From positions 1 through 9,109 of the forward strand of contig URYG01000128.1 of NCBI GenBank assembly GCA_900551985.1: DNA of 9,109 nucleotides. Direction: 5' to 3'. Of this stretch, positions 1 to 6,120 are shown one piece after another. Each line of letters opens with the position of its first letter. The first letter of the stretch is position 1. The position numbers and the translations under genes are program-made. The notes beneath the pieces were generated by a model that was not told the origin of the DNA, made no database searches, and worked only from the letters and a program-made list of their open reading frames with translations. This stretch comes from an uncultured Prevotella sp. GTDB lineage: Bacteria > Bacteroidota > Bacteroidia > Bacteroidales > Bacteroidaceae.

Positions 1-27
1 AAGAATCAGTTGGAATTGGGAAACTAA
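1..27 (+). CDS. C-terminal end of a probable peptidase-containing ABC exporter (partial)
   Basis: The first eight codons read KNQLELGN and are followed by a TAA stop. A C-terminus of the form (Y)xLxKNQLELGN is, from my knowledge of the family, typical of Bacteroidota ABC exporters with an N-terminal C39 peptidase domain, which cleave double-glycine leaders and export bacteriocin-like peptides. The gene immediately downstream (start at 40, 12 bp after this stop) looks like an HlyD-related partner, which fits an export operon. Only eight residues are visible, so this identification rests on one short motif and on context. It could be another protein with a similar ending. Confidence 0.5.
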   Translation, partial: KNQLELGN

Positions 28-39
28 AATGCTTTTGAT

Positions 40-519
40 ATGGAACAGAAAGAAAAAGATTTAGATAATATAGAGTTGAGAAGCGAGAAGGTGAGGAATG
101 TGATAGGCAAAGTTCCTCCTCGTCTCGTCAGCTTGGGGACTGTAATCATTACCGTCATAGTCCTTGCCCTAGCAGTCGCATTCTACAAGATACCTTATCC
201 TATATCCATAGAGACTAATGGTGAGGTTGTTAATCATAGAATGGTACAGGTGTTTGTACCATACAAGTATCTGTATCTCTTGAATGAGACAAGAACAGCT
301 TATGTTTCCTTTGAAGGCTACGATAATATTTCTTATCAATTTGATGTGACAAGCCATAACACAAAGCTTGTACACAAGGAAGATATCAACTACTTTGTGG
401 CAACAGCTACCATTAATGCACAAGGGAATAGCAGAAAGTCTGTATTACAAAAGTATATGAAAGCAAATGTAAGAATCATCATTAGCAACAAGACTTTATG
501 GCAGCAGGTATTCGGATAA
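40..519 (+). CDS. Short HlyD-like membrane protein, probable partner of the upstream exporter
   Basis: This encodes 159 residues. Residues 1-28 are charged and cytoplasmic, and include ELRSEKVRNVIGKVPP, which resembles the N-terminal segment of Bacteroidota HlyD-family adaptors. Residues about 29-49 are one hydrophobic membrane helix, and the following PYPISIETNGEV leads into a periplasmic part. Residues 85-159 look like the C-terminal beta region of these adaptors: an xVSFEGYDN strand, then KANVRIIISNKTLWQQVFG at the very end, where full-length proteins end in a similar 'G-x-A-x-I-I-x-x-x-x-L' pattern. The lipoyl and coiled-coil hairpin part of a normal adaptor of about 400 residues is absent, so this is a natural minimal version or an internally deleted one. 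The frame is open throughout. It starts 12 bp after the exporter stop, so co-transcription is likely. The assignment is from pattern recognition only. Confidence 0.6.
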   Translation: MEQKEKDLDNIELRSEKVRNVIGKVPPRLVSLGTVIITVIVLALAVAFYKIPYPISIETNGEVVNHRMVQVFVPYKYLYLLNETRTAYVSFEGYDNISYQFDVTSHNTKLVHKEDINYFVATATINAQGNSRKSVLQKYMKANVRIIISNKTLWQQVFG

Positions 520-534
520 GTTAGTCCGAATACC
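507..534 (+). terminator. Hairpin overlapping the stop codon of the HlyD-like gene
   Basis: GGTATTCGGA (507-516) and TCCGAATACC (525-534) form a perfect 10-bp stem with an 8-nt loop, and the TAA stop codon (517-519) lies in the loop. It sits where the exporter operon should end. There is no T-tract after it (the next bases are CAACTGCTATC), so it may act as an mRNA 3'-end stabiliser or weak terminator and not as a textbook intrinsic terminator. Confidence 0.45.
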
Positions 535-556
535 CAACTGCTATCTCCACAATGGC

Positions 557-658
557 TCATCTTGCAATTCTCGTCTTCGGGAGTTTCCAAGCCTTCCATA
601 TACACATACATATCCGTTGTCGCAACCAACTATCAGTGTCCATAAGCAGGCGTTTCAT
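557..658 (-). pseudogene. Remnant of a group II intron reverse transcriptase/maturase (C-terminal part)
   Basis: Read on the - strand from the ATG at 658, 33 codons end at a TGA (559-557). The core DSWLRQRICMCIWKAWK, followed by LPKTRIA, closely resembles the maturase-specific segment of group II intron-encoded proteins, whose typical form is (D)xWLRRRIRMCIWKxWK(x)xKTR. Full proteins are about 400-600 residues and continue with a segment near LGIxxxxAYxWGNTRKGYW, which is absent here. The frame is also closed upstream of the ATG by a TGA. No intron domain V-like hairpin is evident just downstream. It is therefore a short relic, not a working intron. The motif match is strong for its length; the original extent of the element is unknown. 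Confidence 0.7.
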
Positions 659-764
659 ATTGGTTCAAGTTGAGCTGATTTTGCATATATACAATGGTAT
701 TTTGAGCCGATTCAACATAAAGTCACCTTCAAAAATAGCTTTTCAAAACAGCAATTAAAATTTC

Positions 765-826
765 ATTCTCCTTTCACAATCAACAGAATATACACATAAT
801 TAAGCACTTAAGTGTGAAAGGAGAAT
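765..826. repeat. Inverted repeat pair of the TGTGAAAGGAGAAT motif
   Basis: ATTCTCCTTTCACA (765-778) and TGTGAAAGGAGAAT (813-826) are exact 14-bp inverted copies separated by 34 bp. A perfect 10-bp palindrome CACTTAAGTG (805-814) abuts the right arm. The same core recurs in inverted orientation at 1237-1291 with a 36-bp spacer, so this is a repeated structure and not a lone hairpin. Confidence 0.75.
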
Positions 827-931
827 TCACTGAAACAACAATAACAATCAGCAGAAAGGACTATTAATATAAGGAGAAGGCAACTTAGTCTAAGGGAGAA
901 AGCAACTATCACAAGAGGAATAGAAAAGGCT

Positions 932-1030
932 TCTTTGTATCGGATGATCCGGGTCATCCATATAGATGACGGGAGTGAGTCATATAGATGACCCGAGTCA
1001 TCCATATAGACGGTCTTGGTCATCCAGTCG
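932..1030. repeat. 22-bp tandem repeat array with palindromic units
   Basis: Units at 954-975, 976-997 and 998-1019 are each 22 bp. They share a core TCATCCATATAGATGAC followed by CCGAG or a variant. A diverged partial unit precedes them (about 932-953) and the first bases of another follow (from 1020). Within units GTCATC and GATGAC face each other: 953-958 with 965-970 (6-bp spacer), and 987-992 with 997-1002 (4-bp spacer). Any single-stranded copy could therefore fold in two alternative registers. The copies differ by several bases, so the array is old or under weak constraint. I know of no assigned function. Confidence 0.75.
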
Positions 1031-1236
1031 ATAAATCGTCTCTTTTCGCCTGCCAATATCTATTCCTCATCCTTCTGGTTACTATGCTTCATCCCAGCAT
1101 TCATAACAAAGACACCCATTATTCATTATCAAAACATCTATTATTGACTATACCAGATCCTTGACCCACCTATACTCTTTAAAAGCAAGGCTCATCGCCA
1201 CATTTAAGCTTAGCCATCAATTACCATCTCAAATTT

Positions 1237-1291
1237 TCCTTTCACACTTAACTCTCTTATTTTCAGCACAATCCACATTCCGTGAAAGGAG
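1237..1291. repeat. Second inverted repeat pair of the GTGAAAGGA motif
   Basis: TCCTTTCAC (1237-1245) and GTGAAAGGA (1282-1290) are exact 9-bp inverted copies with a 36-bp spacer. The left arm extends to TCCTTTCACACTTAA (1237-1251), which is the exact reverse complement of 808-822 in the first pair. The right arm extends to TGAAAGGAGA, as in the first pair. The two pairs are about 410 bp apart and flank the 22-bp array. Confidence 0.7.
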
Positions 1292-1317
1292 ATTTATTAT
1301 TCACATTAAATATTTTC

Positions 1318-1350
1318 GGAGATGCTGAAAATTTGTAGCATCTCCTTTTT
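1318..1350. terminator. Intrinsic terminator-like hairpin between convergent units
   Basis: GGAGATGCT (1318-1326) and AGCATCTCC (1337-1345) form a perfect 9-bp stem with a 10-nt loop. On the + strand it is followed directly by TTTTTCTTTTCT (1346-1357), a canonical intrinsic terminator layout for rightward transcription. On the - strand it begins 10 bp after the stop of the phosphoesterase gene and is followed by GAAAATATTT, a weaker T-containing tract. It most likely works in both directions: it ends the leftward four-gene unit and blocks rightward transcripts from entering it. Confidence 0.7.
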
Positions 1351-1355
1351 CTTTT

Positions 1356-3197
1356 CTAGTTATTGACTGATTTAGCAGCAATCGTATCCTTCTGCTTGGT
1401 AACTGCGGAATCTCTTAGCATGCTGTCTTTCTGCTTCTTATATTCCTTGTACTCTCGCTCATAGTAGTGGGCATAGTTGGCGAAAGGCTCGGCTACGGCA
1501 TCGCTGCTGCTTGCCGTGAATGTATGACCGTATGGGTCGCTTGCCTTGATGGTAATCTTGGCATTTGGGTTCTTTGGTACATAATAATATAGGTGGTTCA
1601 TGATGAGATAACCATTTCCCTTGCTCACAAACCGATAGGATACACTCTCGCTGTACTTATGATGATAGCCGGCTGCAAAGGCATCCTGACCCTTGCTGCT
1701 GATGCGGCGCATCAGATATTCCTTGCCATCTTCTATGGCTACCACACGCCAGTGACTGGTGGCATTGAAGACATTGGCTACCAGGATATTTCTATTGTTT
1801 GCCAACTGCCAGTCTTTGGCATATTTCTCGCCGTTGAAATCGGTCTGCGCACGGAACAAGGTCATCTGCTTGCTCTTGTCCCAGAAAGTTCCCTTGTAAT
1901 AGCAGTTGCTGATACTGGTACCCACAAAACTATAAACATAATATCCGTTCGGTGTGCCGCAGATGTTGATGTTCGATTGCCATATATTGCCACAGGCTGC
2001 AGCATGACAATGCTCCATCACATCCTCGCCCTCATAATTGATCTCATGGTTGCAGGCAAAATGAGTATGGCCGCAGAAGAGTTCATAGCCTCCCTTAAAC
2101 TGCTTCAGCAGAGAGAGTAGGAGAGAGAGGCGGGAAGAGGAATAATGCCCCTCCTCATTGGCATTGGTCAGCGGCTTCGCCTTGCTGAACGGCGCATTGC
2201 CGAAGGTAAAAGGAATATGATAGCAGAGCACCACCTTCTTATCCTTGGGCGTAAGGGCCAGATTCTGCTTCAGCCATTTCACCTGACGCTCACGCAATTC
2301 TCCAGGAGAATAATAAGACATGCCGCGATGGAAGAAGCAGTTGTTGATGCAGACATAATGCACATCGCCACGGTCGAAGGAAAAATCGGTAGGACCGAAA
2401 TTCTCCTCCCACTTCCTGCGGTAGAGTGCCTTTCCATCCTGGTCGTGATTGCCGATTACAGAGAAAAGTCGCATCTCAGAAGAACCCAATGCCTGGCGTA
2501 TCTGACGCTCCAGCTTGGCGTTGTAGCCGCCATAATACTGCACGTCATCACCCATGCTCAGTCCATATACGGGAGTTCCGGCAGGAAGGCTCTGGATGGT
2601 CTGTTTGATATCCGCCATGGTTTGGGTGGTGAATCTTTCTACATCGCTCTTCTTGATGGGATTATCATCCGGAGAAGTATAGTAGGGGCTGTAGGCATTG
2701 GTAATCTGCGGGTCGCCGATGACTATCATCTTATAACTCGTCTCCTTGCCGCCAGGCAATCGCCTCAGGGTAAAGTCATAAATCTTTTTCTTGTTGGAAA
2801 CAGCCTGGTAAAAACAAGCCGTGCGGTCGGTAGCCGAATGGGTAGGAACCTCGAACTCAGCAGGCACGGAAAAATAGATGAAGCGAGCCAAGCTGTCCCG
2901 CTTCATCTTATATCTTCCTCGGGAATCGGTCTTCACACACTTGAAACCATCGCTCACGATGACGCCAGCCACACCTTTTCCCTCAGTATCCTTTAAAGTA
3001 CCAGAGATTTTGAAATCTCTTTTTACTACAGGCTTTTTCTTCTTCACCGTATCCACCTGAGTGGTAGTCGTGCTATCCACTACCTTATGGATGATAGGGA
3101 GCATATCATGCTTCCGGAGATGCAGGGTAACTCCTACAGCCACAAGAACGCAGCAGATGAAGACGACCAAGCCTGTATTCATCTGTTTTCTATTCAT
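1356..3197 (-). CDS. Membrane-anchored calcineurin-like phosphoesterase with N- and C-terminal accessory domains
   Basis: This encodes 613 residues. A short basic N-terminus and a hydrophobic segment (about 9-27) suggest a signal anchor, with a Thr/Lys-rich linker to about 60. Residues 61-147 are a beta-sandwich of the carboxypeptidase-regulatory / calcineurin N-terminal type (ISGTLKD, GVAGVIVSDG, TDSRGRY). The metallophosphoesterase core follows: GDPQ (161-164), GDD (217-219), GNHD (249-252), H327 in CYHIPF and GHTH (376-379), so the usual metal-ligand motifs are present. Residues about 405-575 fit the family's C-terminal domain, and the last 40 residues are Lys-rich. Such proteins hydrolyse phosphate esters outside the cytoplasmic membrane; the substrate is unknown. 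The start is supported by AGGAGG (3207-3202), 4 nt before the ATG. It is the last gene of the cluster, 36 bp after the DUF3108 gene. Confidence 0.88.
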   Translation of the reverse strand: MNRKQMNTGLVVFICCVLVAVGVTLHLRKHDMLPIIHKVVDSTTTTQVDTVKKKKPVVKRDFKISGTLKDTEGKGVAGVIVSDGFKCVKTDSRGRYKMKRDSLARFIYFSVPAEFEVPTHSATDRTACFYQAVSNKKKIYDFTLRRLPGGKETSYKMIVIGDPQITNAYSPYYTSPDDNPIKKSDVERFTTQTMADIKQTIQSLPAGTPVYGLSMGDDVQYYGGYNAKLERQIRQALGSSEMRLFSVIGNHDQDGKALYRRKWEENFGPTDFSFDRGDVHYVCINNCFFHRGMSYYSPGELRERQVKWLKQNLALTPKDKKVVLCYHIPFTFGNAPFSKAKPLTNANEEGHYSSSRLSLLLSLLKQFKGGYELFCGHTHFACNHEINYEGEDVMEHCHAAACGNIWQSNINICGTPNGYYVYSFVGTSISNCYYKGTFWDKSKQMTLFRAQTDFNGEKYAKDWQLANNRNILVANVFNATSHWRVVAIEDGKEYLMRRISSKGQDAFAAGYHHKYSESVSYRFVSKGNGYLIMNHLYYYVPKNPNAKITIKASDPYGHTFTASSSDAVAEPFANYAHYYEREYKEYKKQKDSMLRDSAVTKQKDTIAAKSVNN

Positions 3198-3201
3198 TTT
3201 T

Positions 3202-3207
3202 CCTCCT
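3202..3207 (-). promoter_or_regulatory. Consensus Shine-Dalgarno of the phosphoesterase gene
   Basis: AGGAGG on the - strand ends 4 nt before the ATG at 3197. It fixes the start of the phosphoesterase. It stands out because the other starts in the window (lipoprotein, DUF3108 protein, HlyD-like protein) have only A-rich leaders, as is common in Bacteroidota. Confidence 0.6.
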
Positions 3208-3233
3208 ACACTATCACTTTTTCTGTCGTACTT

Positions 3234-4046
3234 CTACTTCACGATAGAAGTTATCGGGTTACGGGTACCCTTGGCATTCACGAGGAAAGCCTTGGCACTG
3301 CCGAATTTCAGGAACATATCCAGGCGAACAGGGATGTGGTTCTCATCGTCCGTGATATAGAAATCCACTATCTTCTTCCACTTCTCATCCTCATACTCCT
3401 GATATTCCAGACGCAGACAGCGGTATTTGATGCCGTTATCTGCCTTCACGGTCACCTTGCCGCCATACTTGAGCTGGGCAGGAGTGCGACCGCCACCATC
3501 ACAGATAGGGAACTTCACGCTATGACCTTTCTGCCAGTTGGCAGGGTCGAAGCTGCGGGCACGCAGGAAGATGTTCATCATGTCAAAGACACAGTCATCA
3601 TAAGACGCCTTCTTCCATCTGTGCTCACCATGCTTGTTCTGATAATGCAGGTTTACATTGCAATTGCCGCCGGCATAGTTGTAGAAAACCTCATCCACGG
3701 TATATCGCTTGCCTTCGCGGGCACCCTTGCGGAAATACATCGGAGCCATATCGGTACCTGTATAGCAGAGCAGGGTATCGCGGAGAACGAAGAAATCGTC
3801 CACCCTCTTGTTACCGCGGGTTACCAGCGAACCACGATAGGCTGGCTTGCCCTTGTGGGTGGTCTGCACCACCGACATGCTGGCAGTGCCAGCCTTTACC
3901 CATACAAACTTCCAGTTGTAATAGAGATTGTAAGTCAGAAATTCGCCCGACTTGAATGCAGTATTACGGAAAGTACACTGGGCCGATACAGAAGTATTGA
4001 CCAAAAGCAGCAACATGGCTACTATAAATGACTTGAGTAACTTCAT
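3234..4046 (-). CDS. Secreted DUF3108-family protein
   Basis: This encodes 270 residues. It begins with a clear Sec signal peptide: MKLLK, a hydrophobic core to about residue 19, then SVSA with probable cleavage before Q23. There is no lipobox Cys, so the mature protein should be periplasmic. The rest is rich in beta strands and starts with a GEFLTYNLYYNW stretch, typical of DUF3108 proteins, where an early '(G)ExLxYxxxY' and repeated 'Y-x-V/F' strands are common. It also contains the DxFFVLRD and KxVDFYITDDENHIPVRLDM segments; the latter is the most recognisable end motif of the family ('W..DD..ryPvri'). The function is unknown. It starts 5 bp after the lipoprotein stop, so translational coupling is likely. 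The family call is from pattern memory, not a search. Confidence 0.8.
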   Translation of the reverse strand: MKLLKSFIVAMLLLLVNTSVSAQCTFRNTAFKSGEFLTYNLYYNWKFVWVKAGTASMSVVQTTHKGKPAYRGSLVTRGNKRVDDFFVLRDTLLCYTGTDMAPMYFRKGAREGKRYTVDEVFYNYAGGNCNVNLHYQNKHGEHRWKKASYDDCVFDMMNIFLRARSFDPANWQKGHSVKFPICDGGGRTPAQLKYGGKVTVKADNGIKYRCLRLEYQEYEDEKWKKIVDFYITDDENHIPVRLDMFLKFGSAKAFLVNAKGTRNPITSIVK

Positions 4047-4051
4047 ATCCT

Positions 4052-6031
4052 TTACATTTTAGGAACATACTGGATGCCGAGCTTAGCGGCACGCTGTACA
4101 TTCTGATTCTTAACTTTCTTCTCCTTATCAGGCTTCTGCTTGGTGATGGCTCCCGGTTTCTGCAGCGAGAGTTCACGAGCCAGCGGATCCCAGCTTTCTG
4201 TGAGATCCCATTTCGCCTTACATTCTATCGCCTCCGGATAGTAATATACTTCCTCAGCCTGCTGGTCGCTATCATAATTACCCGTATCCCACTTGCCGTT
4301 ATTGTTGCGATCTACGATCAGACGCATATAATACTTCTGTGGTTTGAGATAATAGAATTCTGCCACACCATTCACAGTCTTGGTCTCCTTTACCACTTTA
4401 TCCTGTGCATCAAGCAGTTGCACGATGAGCGGCAGGTCGTGGAGCGAGGTGATGTTCACAAGCAGCGTACCATAGGTATCCAGCGAGTTGACCTTGAAGC
4501 CCTGCTTGATAGGTTTGGAAGCCAATCCGTAGATATCCTCAAAGGCAGCTGAATCTACCTCCAGACTGTATTCTATATCCGGTCGCCATTCTCCCCGGAG
4601 TTCATATTTCCGGTTCTCCAGCGGCAGGAATTCCATCGGAGCCCGATACCAGAGCGTATCATGCTTGGCATAGAGATGGATGGCGGCAGTATCTACCTTA
4701 GCCAATGGAGTAGGGAAGGAGAAGATGACATTCTGGTCAGGATCAAACTGCGATGATACACTCAGCTGTACATCGAGCGGTTTCACCTCCATCACCGAAT
4801 CGTAGGGTTCGCCTTTCTTCTTCTTTTTCTCCTGCTTCTTGGTCCAGGCAGCCAATTCCTTTTCCATATCCTTCATTCGCTTGGCGTATGGTTCCTTTGA
4901 CAGGATTTCCTGAGCAGAATCGGTCTTGTTGACCAGTACTCCGGTACTATCCGTCATGCGGTAAGTGATATCCATCAGCAGCGTATCCTGATTCACCAGT
5001 GCCGTATCCTTCAGCCAGTAGGTAATGGTATCCTTCTTCTCAGAAGCCTCTACCAGGAAAGCATTCTCGGCATCAAAGTTGAGCCCCTTGATCTGTGGAA
5101 GAATGGAATCGCCATAACTGAAGAAGAGGGTGAAGCTATTTGCCTTCTGGCGCTCTGCCTTCAGGAAGAATCTGTCGGTCAGAGGCTCCGTAAAGGCTCT
5201 GAGCACGATATTATCAGGAAGGAAATGGATGTAATCCACCTGGTCTATCGACTTGATGTGCAGGGAATCCACCCAGGTGGTATCCTGTCTAACATCCGGT
5301 TTGCAGGAAGGCACGATGATGTCGTGGGAGAAAGCAATCTTTTCGCTCTTCTGACTGAACTTATAGTCGCCATCCTGATCCTGCAGGGCATAGATGCGGT
5401 AAGAACCCGGTGCCACACCCTTGATGACAAAGCGGCCGCGACTGTCGGTACGGCTCACTCGCAACATCGGCTTGGTACGGAAGGCTGAATCGGCATGGTC
5501 GGCATACAATCCCACCAGGATACCCTTGACAGGTTCCAGATTCTCCGATTCCAGCACATGACCCGAAACCTCCATCGTATCAATGGCAGCTCCCGTAGAG
5601 AAACTGTAGGTATAGTTTCCCATCGGATTGCCCTCGTTGTTATCGCTGATGGCATCCGAGAAGTCGATGGTATAGGTGGTATTCGCCTTGAGTGAATCCA
5701 CAAGCGATATCTGTATTCGCCTGCCGGCACCCTTGATTTCAGGCTGTTCCAGCTGTGGTGGCGAAACCACCACCTTCTCCGAAGGGTTATCGAGCTTGAT
5801 AAACTCATCGAAGTAGATATTGATTTTCTTCTGGTTTACATTCACGGCGCCATCGGCTGGCGAAGCTCCTATCACCTTGGGAGGAGTCTCGTCAAACCAT
5901 CCGCCATCCGGCTGTCCCATCTTGGCACAGGAAACCAGCAATAGGAAGACAAGCAGATAGAAAGGCAAAAACAGGGTATTTGCCTTTATCCGATTCTTCA
6001 ACAATTGTATGATGTCGTTCTTGTTTGTCAT
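4052..6031 (-). CDS. Large lipoprotein with N-terminal bacterial Ig-like (SbsA/Big_5) domain
   Basis: This encodes 659 residues. A hydrophobic stretch (19-33) ends in the lipobox LLVSC with Cys35 as the lipidation site, so it is an exported lipoprotein. Residues about 45-147 match a Big_5/SbsA Ig-like domain (TPPKVIGASPADGAVNV, then IYFDEFIKL and TTYTIDFSDAISD). Residues about 154-235 resemble a carboxypeptidase-regulatory fold (VSGHVLESENLEPVKGILVGLY, TDSRGRF, APGSYRIYALQDQDGDY split over the strands). Residues 383-408 are a very Lys/Glu-rich, probably helical insert, followed by further beta-rich sequence and DRNNNGKWDTGNYDSD (574-589), an Asp/Asn-rich loop that may bind calcium. It is a probable envelope scaffold or assembly factor of unknown specific role. 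It precedes the DUF3108 gene by 5 bp. Confidence 0.85.
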   Translation of the reverse strand: MTNKNDIIQLLKNRIKANTLFLPFYLLVFLLLVSCAKMGQPDGGWFDETPPKVIGASPADGAVNVNQKKINIYFDEFIKLDNPSEKVVVSPPQLEQPEIKGAGRRIQISLVDSLKANTTYTIDFSDAISDNNEGNPMGNYTYSFSTGAAIDTMEVSGHVLESENLEPVKGILVGLYADHADSAFRTKPMLRVSRTDSRGRFVIKGVAPGSYRIYALQDQDGDYKFSQKSEKIAFSHDIIVPSCKPDVRQDTTWVDSLHIKSIDQVDYIHFLPDNIVLRAFTEPLTDRFFLKAERQKANSFTLFFSYGDSILPQIKGLNFDAENAFLVEASEKKDTITYWLKDTALVNQDTLLMDITYRMTDSTGVLVNKTDSAQEILSKEPYAKRMKDMEKELAAWTKKQEKKKKKGEPYDSVMEVKPLDVQLSVSSQFDPDQNVIFSFPTPLAKVDTAAIHLYAKHDTLWYRAPMEFLPLENRKYELRGEWRPDIEYSLEVDSAAFEDIYGLASKPIKQGFKVNSLDTYGTLLVNITSLHDLPLIVQLLDAQDKVVKETKTVNGVAEFYYLKPQKYYMRLIVDRNNNGKWDTGNYDSDQQAEEVYYYPEAIECKAKWDLTESWDPLARELSLQKPGAITKQKPDKEKKVKNQNVQRAAKLGIQYVPKM

Positions 6032-6075
6032 TCTTTTCTATCTTACATGTCCACTATTCCTGCAGATTATGCAGT

Positions 6076-6120
6076 AAAAGCCTTATTCATAAAGGCTTAC
6101 TATATAAAAAGCCTTATTTG
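6076..6120 (-). promoter_or_regulatory. Alternative hairpins in the GH3-lipoprotein gap
   Basis: The + strand word AAAAGCCTTATT occurs twice (6076-6087 and 6107-6118), and AAGGCTT (6092-6098) lies between the copies. The central AAGGCTT can pair with either AAGCCTT copy (6078-6084 or 6109-6115), giving two mutually exclusive 7-bp stems in the transcript. One of the copies overlaps the GH3 stop codon. Formation of the second stem in the - strand transcript is followed by TTACTG, which is not a strong T-tract. This could be a weak attenuator or an RNA processing site; it may also be chance duplication. Confidence 0.35.

Larger units (their letters stand above)
520..1355. other. 836-bp gene-poor, repeat-rich intergenic region
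   Basis: There is no convincing intact gene on either strand. The region holds a decayed maturase fragment (557-658), an inverted pair of a GTGAAAGGA-type motif (765-826), a 22-bp tandem array (about 932-1030), a second inverted pair of the motif (1237-1291) and a hairpin with a T-tract (1318-1350). Positions 660-760 and 1060-1230 are AT-rich, with scattered stops and nothing I recognise. The region separates a + strand exporter locus from a - strand gene cluster, so the two are convergent. Confidence 0.8.

Noticed and set aside
390..629. 79-codon - strand open frame over the end of the HlyD-like gene
   Set aside because: It reads the maturase relic in the wrong frame and then runs antisense through the HlyD-like gene. 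The adjacent frame carries the recognisable maturase core.
520..760. Intact group II intron
   Set aside because: Only about 33 codons of the maturase remain and no domain V/VI-like structure is visible on the - strand after them.
932..1030. CRISPR array
   Set aside because: The 22-bp units are directly adjacent, with no unique spacers, and no cas gene is present.
808..1056. 82-codon - strand open frame
   Set aside because: Its sequence is produced largely by the 22-bp tandem array and the flanking repeat motif, with no domain or start signal. It is unlikely to be a gene.
1593..2996. Long + strand open frames opposite the phosphoesterase gene (1593-2120 and 2145-2996)
   Set aside because: They are antisense to a gene with clear catalytic motifs, show no recognisable domain or ribosome-binding context, and arise from codon bias of the real gene.
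3087..4031. 314-codon + strand open frame opposite the DUF3108 gene
   Set aside because: It covers two real - strand genes and their junction, and its translation resembles no family. It is a shadow frame.
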